Shown: positions 26,330 to 35,485 of the stretch, piece by piece | Position numbering within the stretch: position 1 is the stretch's first letter | How the letters are laid out: each line of letters opens with the position of its first letter | Assembly (NCBI GenBank): GCA_013042995.1 | Contig: JABDPB010000030.1 | Span: forward strand, 1 to 42,558 | Direction: 5' to 3' | Origin: Ignavibacteriaceae bacterium | Lineage (GTDB): Bacteria; Bacteroidota; Ignavibacteria; Ignavibacteriales; Ignavibacteriaceae | DNA: 42,558 nucleotides | The notes under the pieces: model-generated | The model's input: the letters and a program-made list of their open reading frames with translations, nothing else | Database searches by the model: none | Told to the model about the DNA's origin: nothing | Position numbers and translations under genes: made by a program

Positions 26330-27277
26330 TTACTCCGTACTAGAAATTAGTTTATTTTTATTTGTAAAGTGATTGAAGAGATTTATATCATCAAAGAAAA
26401 AATCAACCGGGTTGAGTTTTTTTCCGTGATGATGAACTTCGTAATGCAGGTGGGGTCCGCTTGAAAGACCTGAATTACCTGATTTAGCTATTTGCTGACC
26501 TCTTATAACTTGCTGCCCTTTTTTAACCAGTACTTTGGAAAGATGAGCGTAAATAGTTTTATAACCAAATCCATGATCAATTTCAACGACTAATCCATAA
26601 CCGCTATTTCTGCCAACCGAAATTACTTTTCCATTCCCAGGGGCATAAACCGGTGTGCCGTAATTATTATTTATATCGAGCCCGCTATGAAATTTTCTTA
26701 CACCTAAAATTGGATGCTTGCGCATTCCAAACCCGCCAATTGAATAAATACCTTCAGTAGGTTTGATTGCAGGGATGCATTCAAATAACTCGTTATTTAA
26801 CTCTATCTGCTTTTCAATCTGACCAAGTTGATTTTTTTCAAATTCAAATTTTCGAATCATCTCGTCAACCAACTTTAAAGCATTATCAACTTCAAAATCA
26901 GAAGAATTAATTTTATTAAAGTAATTCTCGTCACTTCCACCAATTCCTAACATAAGTTCATCGGAAGAAATCCGTTTTAGATTGGCGGTATTTCTTAATT
27001 CAGAATTTAATACCGAAAGGCTGTCAATTCCCGCACGCAGATTTTGATAAGAAATGGTAATTTCTTTTAATTTATTTGTAAGTTCATCATTTTCTTTTTT
27101 AAGCGCAGCACTAGTAAGATTGGAATCGAAATATCTTCCAATAATGAAATATGCAATTACAAATAAAGAAGTCAAAACAAAAGCACCACCAATTAAAACA
27201 GCCATTGCTTTTGATTTAAAATTCTTTATTTCAATAAATTTTAGGCTGGATTTCGAAAAGTAGAAATATTTTTTCAT
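26330..27277 (-). CDS. M23 family metallopeptidase (LytM type), membrane anchored
   Basis: A 315-residue envelope peptidase or amidase activator. A single membrane segment (about residues 26-48) is followed by a coiled coil (about 60-150) and a C-terminal LytM domain (about 185-300). The zinc ligands are His and Asp of HSGLDI and the second His of HLHYEV; GFGMRKHPILG and YAHLS are also present. The arrangement (TM, coiled coil, LytM) is that of Bacteroidota peptidases often found with bactofilin or division genes. The active motifs are intact, so catalysis on peptidoglycan is likely. I chose the ATG at 27277; TTG at 27292 would add five residues. Confidence 0.9.
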   Translation of the reverse strand: MKKYFYFSKSSLKFIEIKNFKSKAMAVLIGGAFVLTSLFVIAYFIIGRYFDSNLTSAALKKENDELTNKLKEITISYQNLRAGIDSLSVLNSELRNTANLKRISSDELMLGIGGSDENYFNKINSSDFEVDNALKLVDEMIRKFEFEKNQLGQIEKQIELNNELFECIPAIKPTEGIYSIGGFGMRKHPILGVRKFHSGLDINNNYGTPVYAPGNGKVISVGRNSGYGLVVEIDHGFGYKTIYAHLSKVLVKKGQQVIRGQQIAKSGNSGLSSGPHLHYEVHHHGKKLNPVDFFFDDINLFNHFTNKNKLISSTE

Positions 27278-27333
27278 ATTACAACGCCGCAAAAATACGC
27301 AAATACAGCTATTGAGTCAAGCATTTTAAGTGT

Positions 27334-28347
27334 TTATTCGAAATCATGCTCAAAGTAATTTGTAGACCTTTGTGTATCTGTATTTTTCCCCTTAATTTGC
27401 TCAGAAAGCTTATTTTGAAAGATTTTTGCAGCATCGTAGCCATAATGTTTTAACAAATAGTTTAAAGCAATTACCTCAGATATAACTGTTATGTTTTTAC
27501 CAGGCAGAATTGGAAGCTTAATATAAGGCAATTCAACTTCTGATATTGTCACAGTGCTTTCATCTAACCCTGTTCGCGTATAGTTTTCTGATGCATCCCA
27601 GATTTCCAATTCCACTAAAATTTCAAGCCTTTTTTGATACCTAATTGCACGTATTCCGAAAATTCGTTCGACATCAATTATTCCCAGCCCTCTGATTTCC
27701 ATACAATGTTTTGTAATCTCTGTTCCTGAACCGATTAGAATCCCCTCCCCCTTTTTTGTAAGAATGATAACATCATCTGCAACCAGTCTGTGTCCCCTTT
27801 CAATTAAATCAAGTGCAACTTCACTTTTGCCGATACCTGATTTTCCAACAAAACAAATGCCCACACCATAGACATCTGTAAATGAACCGTGCAGAGTTAT
27901 TCTTTGCGAAAATTGGTCATCAAGAAAATCACTCATCAAATAAATTAATTTAGTTGTTGAGTGCGGAGAGTTGAACAGCGGAACTCTATATTCATCAGCA
28001 AGCTGCAACAGTGCCGGCAGAGGTTTAATGTTATTTGATAAAATAATGCATGGAATATCGAACTTAAAAATTGTCTCAAGCGATTTTTTCTGCTTGTCCT
28101 CGGGAAGTTGAGTTAAGTACCATATTTCAGTATTACCAAAGACTTGAACTCTTTTGTACGAAAACAGATCCACAAAACCTGCCAATGCTAAGCCCGGACG
28201 GTGTAAATTATGGTCAGATATTTTTTTATCAAGATCTGCATTTTTTGAAAGGAGCTCTAGTTTGCCAACAGTTTTTGCTAGTTTGTAAAAAAAATCTACT
28301 GTTATAAATTCTTTTCTTGATATTGATTTACTGTCTATCTCTATCAT
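27334..28347 (-). CDS. hprK: HPr kinase/phosphorylase
   Basis: A 337-residue protein. The N-terminal Hpr_kinase_N domain (about residues 1-130) contains HRPGLALAGF and IPCIILSNN. The catalytic domain has the P-loop VGKSGIGKSEVALDLIERGH (about residues 168-187), RLVADDV and the HprK signature MEIRGLGIIDVERIFG. It phosphorylates Ser46 of HPr in Firmicutes; in Bacteroidota relatives, which often lack a full sugar PTS, its role is less clear. No ptsH or ptsI is visible in this window. Its ATG overlaps the hpf stop (ATGA), so the two are translationally coupled. Confidence 0.94.
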   Translation of the reverse strand: MIEIDSKSISRKEFITVDFFYKLAKTVGKLELLSKNADLDKKISDHNLHRPGLALAGFVDLFSYKRVQVFGNTEIWYLTQLPEDKQKKSLETIFKFDIPCIILSNNIKPLPALLQLADEYRVPLFNSPHSTTKLIYLMSDFLDDQFSQRITLHGSFTDVYGVGICFVGKSGIGKSEVALDLIERGHRLVADDVIILTKKGEGILIGSGTEITKHCMEIRGLGIIDVERIFGIRAIRYQKRLEILVELEIWDASENYTRTGLDESTVTISEVELPYIKLPILPGKNITVISEVIALNYLLKHYGYDAAKIFQNKLSEQIKGKNTDTQRSTNYFEHDFE

Positions 28348-28646
28348 TTTACCCGTGATGTTCGTTTTGATTTTAATGTTTTAAGCTGCTTAATTAATTT
28401 TTCAACCGCAGCACTCACAGATTTTTCAAATTCATCTGATTTTTGTGTTGCAAAAAAAGTCCTGCCGGGAACGTGCACATTAATTTCAGCGATTTTAACA
28501 CTATCTCTGGAGTTCTGGAAACTAAGTACAACGTCTACATCTAAAATATTGTCGTGATATTTATTTAAGTTTTCTATTTCATTTTTTACAAAATCTTTTA
28601 AGCTTTCTCTTGCTTTGAATTTGCGAGCTGTAATCTTAGTGTTCAT
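28344..28646 (-). CDS. hpf: Ribosome hibernation-promoting factor, short form
   Basis: A 100-residue protein with the beta-alpha-beta-beta-beta-alpha fold of HPF/YfiA: KITARKFKARESLKDFVKNEI, then LSFQNSRDSVKIAEINVHVPGRTFFA and a basic C-terminal tail. It is the short type, without the C-terminal dimerisation domain of long HPF. Family knowledge: it binds the 30S subunit at the decoding centre in stationary phase. It lies 15 bases downstream of the recombinase gene and overlaps hprK by four bases. Confidence 0.92.
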   Translation of the reverse strand: MNTKITARKFKARESLKDFVKNEIENLNKYHDNILDVDVVLSFQNSRDSVKIAEINVHVPGRTFFATQKSDEFEKSVSAAVEKLIKQLKTLKSKRTSRVK

Positions 28647-28661
28647 GATTTACTCCCGTTT

Positions 28662-29543
28662 TTAAGATTTTGGATGTGATTTTTTATAAGCTTCCTTCAG
28701 TCTTTCGATGCTAACATGTGTATAGATTTGTGTTGTTCTTAAATTTTCGTGTCCAAGAATCTCTTTAACTGCACGCAAGTCAGCACCCCTATCTAACATA
28801 TGAGTAGCAGAACTATGCCTTAATATATGTGGGCTTTTCTTTTTGATGTCGGTAACTTTACCTAAATATTTATTAACAATCCTGTAAACATATTTTGGAT
28901 ATAGTTTTTTGCCATTTTTCAAAGTAATCAATGGCGAACTAATATCTTCAGTCGGATTATAACTTAAATACGCTTTAATAATTTCTAATGATTTTGCTCC
29001 AATCGGAACGACTCTGACTTTATTACCTTTACCTAAAATTCTTAATGTACGTTCTCTAACATTTAAATCGCTTAGCTTCAGATCGCACAGTTCTGAAACT
29101 CGAAGAGAACAGCCATAAAGCAATTCAAAAATAGCAATTACTAAAATCGGCTGATCTTCAGCCTCTTTTGCAAGCTCATAAATTTTTAAAATATTTTCGA
29201 CAGAAGTAATTTCCGGTAGTTTTTTAGAAGTCTTGGGATTTCTTATTAGTGAAGAAGGATTGAATGCGATCCATTCTTCTTTAAATGCATATTTGAATAA
29301 TCCTCTTACAGCAGAAAGTTTTCTAGTAATAGAACTCTTTTCAATTTTTAGTTCACTCAGGTGCATTAAAAAATTTTTGATTGTCCGTTCGTTTATTCTC
29401 TCAATACCATTTTTATTATTCTCAGTGCAAAACTGTGTAAATTCATTCAGATCACAACGATATGATTTTAGAGTATTTATTGAGTAGCGTTTAATGTTTT
29501 CTAAGAAATCTAAATAGTTTTCAACTGCTTTTACAATTTTCAT
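28662..29543 (-). CDS. Tyrosine recombinase, XerC/XerD type
   Basis: A 293-residue recombinase. The N-terminal SAM-like core-binding domain (about residues 1-85: NYLDFLENIKRYSINTLKSY) is followed by the catalytic domain. Its Arg is in YGCSLRVSELCDL; the Lys is probably in GKGNKVR; His and Arg are in HILRHSSATHML; the second His is in ILGHENLRTTQIYTH, whose Tyr is the nucleophile. The length and context (first in xer-hpf-hprK) favour a housekeeping dimer-resolution enzyme, not a mobile integrase: no attachment site, IS or phage gene is nearby. XerC versus XerD cannot be decided from one copy. Confidence 0.92.
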   Translation of the reverse strand: MKIVKAVENYLDFLENIKRYSINTLKSYRCDLNEFTQFCTENNKNGIERINERTIKNFLMHLSELKIEKSSITRKLSAVRGLFKYAFKEEWIAFNPSSLIRNPKTSKKLPEITSVENILKIYELAKEAEDQPILVIAIFELLYGCSLRVSELCDLKLSDLNVRERTLRILGKGNKVRVVPIGAKSLEIIKAYLSYNPTEDISSPLITLKNGKKLYPKYVYRIVNKYLGKVTDIKKKSPHILRHSSATHMLDRGADLRAVKEILGHENLRTTQIYTHVSIERLKEAYKKSHPKS

Positions 29544-29725
29544 TTAAAGCTAATTTGTTCTTGATAGATTTTGGGAAAAGTCTAAAAATAGAATTGCTGG
29601 AAATTCAGTGTGATGATCCAAAATATTGCCCATAGATTTTGAAATCATTTAATTTCTAACTGCTATAAACTATAATAACAAAAAACATTAAAAATCAATC
29701 AAATCCTGAGTAAACATAAATCGCT

Positions 29726-30160
29726 TTATCTGCTCCTTAATAAAGCAAATTTATTTTTATAAATCAACCTTTTTTCCATTTCACTCATCAAAATTTTTTC
29801 TTTTGGTTTTTTATCGTTAAAACCCAAAAGGTGCAGTATACCATGAATAACCAGCCTGTTTAATTCTTCAGAACGACTGACGTTAAATTTTTTTGCATTT
29901 TGAAAGGCATCTTCAATTGAAATTAGAATTTCACCATCAATTTTTTCTTTAGTTGAATAATTAAATGTAATAACATCGGTTCTATAAGTGTGCTTTAAGA
30001 ATTTTTTATTTATCTCAAGCAAATCATTGGAAGTAACAAAATTGATAAAAAGAGAACTTATTTTAAAATTAAGTTGCTTTGTGAGCGAAGCAACAAGTGA
30101 GTGGGTAGCCCGCCTATTTATTGATGGATCAATTGAAGAAATTTGTAAGTTTTTTACCAA
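29726..30160 (-). CDS. ybeY: Endoribonuclease YbeY (16S rRNA maturation)
   Basis: A 144-residue UPF0054 protein. The metal motif reads HGILHLLGFNDKKPKE: the first two His are conserved, but the third ligand of the usual HGxLHLxGYDH is replaced by Lys in NDKK. That variant is usual in Bacteroidota YbeY, so it is not decay. Other family parts present are DVITFNYS and GEILISIEDAFQNAKKF. YbeY acts in rRNA 3'-end processing and 70S quality control. The start is TTG at 30160; there is no ATG upstream within the family length. It lies 34 bases downstream of the gamma carbonic anhydrase gene. Confidence 0.9.
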   Translation of the reverse strand: MVKNLQISSIDPSINRRATHSLVASLTKQLNFKISSLFINFVTSNDLLEINKKFLKHTYRTDVITFNYSTKEKIDGEILISIEDAFQNAKKFNVSRSEELNRLVIHGILHLLGFNDKKPKEKILMSEMEKRLIYKNKFALLRSR

Positions 30161-30194
30161 TACTTAATGGTTTCTCTTTACTTGGTGAATTATA

Positions 30195-30770
30195 TTATGA
30201 ACTTTTGAGTGATTTTAGTGTAATATTACTGTAATCTCTATACCGGATGGCACTTGCTTCAAAATCTTCCACTTCTTCTGGGGCTAAATCGCGAACAACT
30301 TTAGCTGGAACACCTGCAACAAGTTTTCCAGCTGGCACAACAAAATCCTGTTTTACAAGTGCACCTGCTGCAACCATCGAGTTGGATTCAACAACAGCTC
30401 CATCCAAAACAATAGCACCAATTCCAATAAAACAAAGGTCTTGCAATGTGCAACCGTGTAAAGTAACCGAGTGACCAATTGTAACTTTGTCTCCAATGTT
30501 TAAGGGATATTTTCCGTTTGTAACATGAAGCATAGAACAATCCTGGATGTTTGTCGTCTTACCTATTTTAATGTAATGCACATCCCCCCTTATTACTGTA
30601 TTATACCACACACTTGAACCTTCGCCAATTTCTACGTTGCCGATAATCTTTGCTCCCGGTGCAAGAAAAACATTTTCTGCAAGCTTAGGGAAAAAATTCA
30701 AATAAGTATATAATTGCTTTTCGTTTTTCAATTCAAATATTTTGGAGGATTCCAGTTTTTCGTTTTCCAT
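30195..30770 (-). CDS. Gamma-class carbonic anhydrase-like hexapeptide protein
   Basis: A 191-residue left-handed beta-helix protein. The gamma-CA pattern is clear: APGAKIIGNVEIGEGSSVWY, VIRGDVHYIKIGKTTNIQD, then three metal His in MLHVTN, IGHSV and LHGC. The C-terminal helix is rich in charged residues. Members include active carbonic anhydrases and the PaaY/YrdA group, and many have unproven activity. The ATG at 30770 lies inside the end of the preceding DUF3108 gene (43-base overlap), and the first 20 or so residues before the hexapeptide core look non-conserved, so a later start is possible. Confidence 0.85.
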   Translation of the reverse strand: MENEKLESSKIFELKNEKQLYTYLNFFPKLAENVFLAPGAKIIGNVEIGEGSSVWYNTVIRGDVHYIKIGKTTNIQDCSMLHVTNGKYPLNIGDKVTIGHSVTLHGCTLQDLCFIGIGAIVLDGAVVESNSMVAAGALVKQDFVVPAGKLVAGVPAKVVRDLAPEEVEDFEASAIRYRDYSNITLKSLKSS

Positions 30771-31549
30771 TGTATTAGTTCCAGTGTAACGCTACCTATT
30801 ATAACATTCATTTTTGCTTTTATTGGTACTTTGTGAACATCATTACTAAACCAGCCTTCAAATTCTCCAGTTAAACCATACACACTTACAAAATCAGTTT
30901 CACCGTCAATCTTTAAACAGTCAATTTCATAATCAACATTTTCAATTTCAACTGGTTCGGACTCGCTGTAAAAAGTTAGTACAGTTGTTTCTTCTTTCTC
31001 GTTTACAAAGCATGGAATTATATGAGTTGAATCGGTTCCGACAAATTTTCTGGAATAAAAAAGTATCGATAGCCCATCCTGATATTTTTTGTTCACATAA
31101 ACTGTTGAGTCAAAATTAATACTTCTGGTGGTGTAATCACCTTTGGTTATTTTGATAGCTGAATCTCCGTTGAATGAATATTGTACAAAGTTTGTATCTT
31201 CTTCAAACATCACACCAATAAATTTAACCGGGGAGTAATTTGAATCACAAAAACTGGAGTACTTTTGATGAAGATCTACAAATGGCAATCCTTCATATGA
31301 ATCCATATAAGAATTTGTTTCGGTAACATATTTTCCATCAATGATTCTATTACCTTTTATATGAAATTTCACCTCGCCTAAATTTAAAAATGCATATTTA
31401 ACTATGTAAGTTAGTTCTTCACCGATGTGCAGGAAATATTTTGTTGAGTCTGATTCAATATTTAATACAGTTTGTGCAGGTGAAAACCGGAAAGTGATAA
31501 TTTCTAAAAAAAAAATAAGAACTAACCATATTTTAAAAATAATTTTCAC
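30728..31549 (-). CDS. DUF3108 domain protein, secreted
   Basis: A 273-residue protein with an N-terminal signal segment (IWLVLIFFLEIITFRFSPAQ, about residues 7-26), then the DUF3108 beta-rich body: GEELTYIVKYAFLNLGEVKF, RKFVGTDSTHIIPCF and GEFEGWFSNDVHKVPIKA. DUF3108 proteins are predicted outer-membrane or periplasmic and have no proven role. The start is GTG at 31549, overlapping the stop of the S41 peptidase gene by four bases (GTGA), so these two envelope genes are coupled. The 3' end overlaps the following carbonic anhydrase gene. Confidence 0.82.
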   Translation of the reverse strand: MKIIFKIWLVLIFFLEIITFRFSPAQTVLNIESDSTKYFLHIGEELTYIVKYAFLNLGEVKFHIKGNRIIDGKYVTETNSYMDSYEGLPFVDLHQKYSSFCDSNYSPVKFIGVMFEEDTNFVQYSFNGDSAIKITKGDYTTRSINFDSTVYVNKKYQDGLSILFYSRKFVGTDSTHIIPCFVNEKEETTVLTFYSESEPVEIENVDYEIDCLKIDGETDFVSVYGLTGEFEGWFSNDVHKVPIKAKMNVIIGSVTLELIQWKTKNWNPPKYLN

Positions 31550-33153
31550 TTGAGATCAGCAATTTCTTTAGCTTTATCGAATAATTTCAAGGCATTGTGC
31601 AGCTGCGAATCTACATTCAAAATAACACTATACCATCCCTCGTTTTTCCAATAATTTCTTGCAACTTGAGCTTTCAGTCTTGTTGAAATGTATTCTTTAT
31701 CAATATTATAATCTTCTAATACTGAATTTACTTCTTTAGATTCTGCAAAGCGGATGAACTTGTTCAAATCATATTCAGAAAAATTAAATTCTTTGTTAAA
31801 CTTTTGGAGATTATCATCGTAAAGCTCTGTCAGTTCTTTTCCATTTTGTTCTATGTATTTTAGTGTAAACTGATAAAAGATGTTTTTTCGCAGTAGTTCA
31901 CGTGAATAATCTGTAAGCGTATCTGCTTTGAAGATAAAATCGGGGGTAATACCCCCACCACCGTAAACTGTTCTTCCACCTTCGGTTGTAAATACAAGTT
32001 TAGTGCTATCTTTTTCAATCTGATGATCGATATTATCACCCTCTGAAAGCGAATCTAAAACTTCGGAATAATATTCTTCAGTAGTTTTTTTATCTTTATA
32101 ATCACGCTGTATCAATCTGCCAGATGGTGTATAATATTCCGAAATTGTAAGCCTAATAGCAGAATTATCTGAAAGAGCAAACTGTCTTTGGACCAATCCC
32201 TTACCAAAAGATGTTTCACCAACAATTAGTCCACGATCCCAATCCTGAACTGCACCTGCAACAATTTCACTAGCGCTGGCGCTTCCGTGATTAAGCAGAA
32301 CAATTAATGGTATCTTTTCATAGGCGGATGGTAAAGATGCAAAGTATTCTTCGTTTGTATCATCTCTTCTACCCTTAGTATAAACAATTTTCTTTTTACC
32401 ATCAATAAATAGATCGGCAATATCAACAGCCTGGCTTAAATAACCACCAGGATTTCCTCTTAAATCTAGCACTAATTGTTTCATTCCATTCTGCTTTAAA
32501 TCCTTAAGTGCGATTTTAAGTTCATCGTATGTTGTTTCTGAAAACCGTGAAACACTAACAAATCCCGTTTTATCATCCAGCATTAAATTTACATCAACCG
32601 AATAAATAGGAATTTTATCCCTCGTAATTTCATAGTCTATTAGATTTCTTAAACCCGTTCGGTTAATAGAGATTTTAACTTTTGAACCTGCTTCTCCTCT
32701 AAGTTTTTGCCGCACCTCTTCGTTTGTAATTCCGATACAATTTTTGCCTTCAATTTTTATTATTCTATCCCCCGGTAGAATACCCAAAGCTTCACTCGGT
32801 CCGCCTGTAATTGGTGATACAACTGTTAAAGTGTCATTAACCACCTGGAATTCAATGCCGATGCCTTCAAAATCACCTCGAAAAGATTCCTCAATTGAAA
32901 CAAAGTCATCAGCAGAAATGTAAAATGAGTGAGGATCAAGCTCGTTCATAATTCCCTCAACGGCTGCTTCCACCAGTTTCGGTGTATCAACTTCTTCAAC
33001 GTAATATTTTTCAGTATATGAAAGAACATCGTTCAGCTTCTGAATTCCATCACGTAAATTGTCGCCTGAAAATATTTTTTCAATTTGAATTCCGAGGACT
33101 ATTCCAACAGTCAGAATTATTATTAAAGTAGGGATTTTGTATTTACCGTTCAT
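31546..33153 (-). CDS. C-terminal processing peptidase, S41 family
   Basis: A 535-residue protein with an N-terminal membrane anchor (about residues 8-28), a PDZ domain (about 85-165: EFQVVNDTLTVVSPITGGPS to GDRIIKIEG) and the S41 domain. The catalytic Ser is in GSASASEIVAGA and the Lys in GETSFGKGLVQ; LRGNPGG precedes them. A C-terminal extension of about 150 residues, typical of the Bacteroidota CtpA/Prc group, follows. It probably processes or degrades periplasmic proteins. ATG with GGAGCC upstream gives a fair ribosome site; it is 99 bases downstream of lysS. Confidence 0.92.
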   Translation of the reverse strand: MNGKYKIPTLIIILTVGIVLGIQIEKIFSGDNLRDGIQKLNDVLSYTEKYYVEEVDTPKLVEAAVEGIMNELDPHSFYISADDFVSIEESFRGDFEGIGIEFQVVNDTLTVVSPITGGPSEALGILPGDRIIKIEGKNCIGITNEEVRQKLRGEAGSKVKISINRTGLRNLIDYEITRDKIPIYSVDVNLMLDDKTGFVSVSRFSETTYDELKIALKDLKQNGMKQLVLDLRGNPGGYLSQAVDIADLFIDGKKKIVYTKGRRDDTNEEYFASLPSAYEKIPLIVLLNHGSASASEIVAGAVQDWDRGLIVGETSFGKGLVQRQFALSDNSAIRLTISEYYTPSGRLIQRDYKDKKTTEEYYSEVLDSLSEGDNIDHQIEKDSTKLVFTTEGGRTVYGGGGITPDFIFKADTLTDYSRELLRKNIFYQFTLKYIEQNGKELTELYDDNLQKFNKEFNFSEYDLNKFIRFAESKEVNSVLEDYNIDKEYISTRLKAQVARNYWKNEGWYSVILNVDSQLHNALKLFDKAKEIADLK

Positions 33154-33252
33154 TTAGGCTCCAATATATTCAAACTTATAAATAGAAAATTGAAAAGTAA
33201 CTTAAACTAAATCATACATAAACGTAAATGAAATAATTTCACAAATATTATT

Positions 33253-34761
33253 TCACGCTATTTGTTCGGGTTTCATTTGCGGAAAGAAAATTACATCTCT
33301 AATTGAAGACTGGCTAGTAAACAACATTATCAAGCGATCAATTCCAATGCCTAATCCAGCCATCGGTGGCATACCATATTCCATTGCTCTGATAAAATCT
33401 TCATCAACTGGATGTGCTTCTTCATCCCCAGCAGATTTTTGTTTTACCTGTTCTTCAAATCTCTGTCTCTGATCAATCGGATCATTCAACTCTGAAAAAG
33501 CATTGCATAATTCTTTTCCTGCTACATAACCCTCAAATCTTTCCACAATCTCTTCTTTACTGCGATGTTTTTTTGCAAGAGGTGACAGAATTAATGGATA
33601 GTCCACCACAAAAGTTGGCTGAACTAAATCGGGTTCAACCGTTTGGCTGAAAATTTCATCAATCAATTTTGCTTTTCCACTTATCGCTGATGTATCAAGT
33701 CTAATATTTTTTAGTAATTTTTTCAGTTCTTCTTCGGATGAGTTTATTACATCAACTCCCGTTTTGTCTTTAATAGAATCCACATAATTTATTCTTTTCC
33801 ATGGACGTTTAAAATCGATAGTTTTTCCTTCAAACGTAAACTCGGTTTTTCCAAAAACTTTCGTGCAAATATTCTCAAATATTTCTTCAACAAAATTCAT
33901 CATCCAATTGTAGTCTTTGTATGCTGCGTAAAGTTCGAGCATTGTAAATTCAGGATTATGCGATCTATCCATTCCTTCATTTCTAAAATCTTTTGAAATT
34001 TCATAAACACCATCAAAACCGCCAACTATCAATCTCTTTAAATAAAGCTCATCTGCAATTCTCAAATACAAATCTACATCAAGTGTATTGTGATGAGTAA
34101 TAAAAGGTTTTGCAGCGGCACCACCGTATAACGGTTGCAGAATAGGAGTTTCGACTTCCAGTAAACCTCTTTCATCTAAAAAGTTTCTTATGGTAGTTAC
34201 AATACGCGATCTTAAAATAAAAACCTTTTTTACATCAGGATTAACAATTAAATCAACATAACGCTGGCGGTATCGCAGTTCTTTGTCGGCAAACTGATCG
34301 TAAATTGTTTTTTCACCTTTATCATCTTCTACTTCTTTAGGAATCGGAAGTGGTCTAATTGATTTTGCAAGTAGTGACAATTTATTGGCATGTACAGTTA
34401 TTTCTCCTGTTCTTGTTTTAAAAACAAAACCTTCAACCCCGATAATATCCCCTATGTCCATTAATTTAAATGCAGCATATTCTTCCCCAATCTCATCTTT
34501 TTTAAGATAAATTTGAATGCGACCTGTAAAGTCCATTATGTGAGCAAAAGAAGCTTTCCCCATTCTTCTTATGGCCATAATTCTACCGGAAATTCTTACA
34601 GTATTATTTTCGTACTCAGAAAAATTATTTTTTATATCCTCTGAATATGAATTGGTATCGAATGAATAAGCGTATGGTTCAAATCCTTTATTCTTAAGTT
34701 CTTCAAGCTCTTCGTATCTTCTTTTTATCAATACATTCAAATCGGTTTTAGTGTTTTCCAC
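33253..34761 (-). CDS. lysS: Lysyl-tRNA synthetase, class II
   Basis: A 502-residue enzyme. The N-terminal OB-fold anticodon-binding domain (about residues 55-170) includes [20 protein letters not shown]. The class II core shows motif 2 [18 protein letters not shown] and motif 3 [33 protein letters not shown] lies between motifs 1 and 2. The length is normal. The start is GTG at 34761, decided by GGAGG at 34766-34770 four bases upstream. It is 16 bases downstream of the pseudouridine synthase gene, inside the trpS-to-ybeY run. Confidence 0.97.
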   Translation of the reverse strand: MENTKTDLNVLIKRRYEELEELKNKGFEPYAYSFDTNSYSEDIKNNFSEYENNTVRISGRIMAIRRMGKASFAHIMDFTGRIQIYLKKDEIGEEYAAFKLMDIGDIIGVEGFVFKTRTGEITVHANKLSLLAKSIRPLPIPKEVEDDKGEKTIYDQFADKELRYRQRYVDLIVNPDVKKVFILRSRIVTTIRNFLDERGLLEVETPILQPLYGGAAAKPFITHHNTLDVDLYLRIADELYLKRLIVGGFDGVYEISKDFRNEGMDRSHNPEFTMLELYAAYKDYNWMMNFVEEIFENICTKVFGKTEFTFEGKTIDFKRPWKRINYVDSIKDKTGVDVINSSEEELKKLLKNIRLDTSAISGKAKLIDEIFSQTVEPDLVQPTFVVDYPLILSPLAKKHRSKEEIVERFEGYVAGKELCNAFSELNDPIDQRQRFEEQVKQKSAGDEEAHPVDEDFIRAMEYGMPPMAGLGIGIDRLIMLFTSQSSIRDVIFFPQMKPEQIA

Positions 34762-34765
34762 TCTT

Positions 34766-34770
34766 CCTCC
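34766..34770 (-). promoter_or_regulatory. Shine-Dalgarno GGAGG that sets the GTG start of lysS
   Basis: GGAGG on the minus strand, four bases before the GTG at 34761. It is one of few strong ribosome sites in the window and supports the non-ATG start. Confidence 0.75.
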
Positions 34771-34777
34771 AAAAAAA

Positions 34778-35485
34778 TCAGTTTGAGAATTTTTCTTTTA
34801 TAGTCTGAATTTCGTTCTGTGTTAACTTTCTATATTTTCCAATTGGAACATCGAGTTTGATTCCAGCGTAGCTAACTCTGTTTAATCCTTCAACTTGGTA
34901 ACCCAAATGACTAAACATTCGTTTTACAAATCTGTTTCTCCCCTCTTCACATCTAACTTTAAACATTTTTTTATGTTTTTGTGATAGAAAATCTATTGTA
35001 ATAAACTTACCTTTCTTTCCATCAAGAAAAATTCCAGTTAGCAATTTGGTTTTGTCTTCAATTTTTAAATCTCTATTTAGTCTAACTTCATATTCACGCT
35101 GCGCTTTACTTCGGGGATGAGCAAGTAATTGCGAAAAATCCCCATCATTTGTTAAAAATAACAAGCCAGTGGTATTATAATCCAGCCGCCCGATCGGAAA
35201 AATTTTTTGATTTACATTTATCAGGTCAATAACTGTTTTTCTGTTTCTATCGTCAGAGATAGAAGTTATGACGCCTTTTGGTTTATTTAAAATTAGATAA
35301 ATCTTTTTTTTGGATTTTATTCTTTCACCGTCTAAAGCTACAACATCCCTATCGTCGACTTTAAAATTAAAATCTAAAATGATTTTATCGTTAACGGAAA
35401 CCCTTCCTTCTTTTATTAACTCTTCAGATTTTCGTCTGGATGCAAGACCACATTCGGCTAAAAATTTGTTAATCCTGGTTTTCAT
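34778..35485 (-). CDS. 23S/16S rRNA pseudouridine synthase, RsuA/RluB family
   Basis: A 235-residue protein. The N-terminal S4 domain (about residues 1-48: [20 protein letters not shown]) is followed by the RsuA-type catalytic domain. The catalytic Asp is in [11 protein letters not shown], and NKPKGVI and [13 protein letters not shown] are conserved. It is closer to RluB/RluE-like than to RluA/C by size and S4 position; the exact target uridine cannot be read. I chose the ATG at 35485; longer starts to 35524 lie inside scpB and lack family support. It overlaps the scpB end by 17 bases. Confidence 0.92.
   Translation of the reverse strand: MKTRINKFLAECGLASRRKSEELIKEGRVSVNDKIILDFNFKVDDRDVVALDGERIKSKKKIYLILNKPKGVITSISDDRNRKTVIDLINVNQKIFPIGRLDYNTTGLLFLTNDGDFSQLLAHPRSKAQREYEVRLNRDLKIEDKTKLLTGIFLDGKKGKFITIDFLSQKHKKMFKVRCEEGRNRFVKRMFSHLGYQVEGLNRVSYAGIKLDVPIGKYRKLTQNEIQTIKEKFSN

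Noticed and set aside
28662-29725. Xer-type recombinase as sign of a mobile element, or a dif site next to it
   Set aside because: Its neighbours are housekeeping genes, and I found no convincing dif-like pair of arms in 29544-29725 and no attachment repeats.
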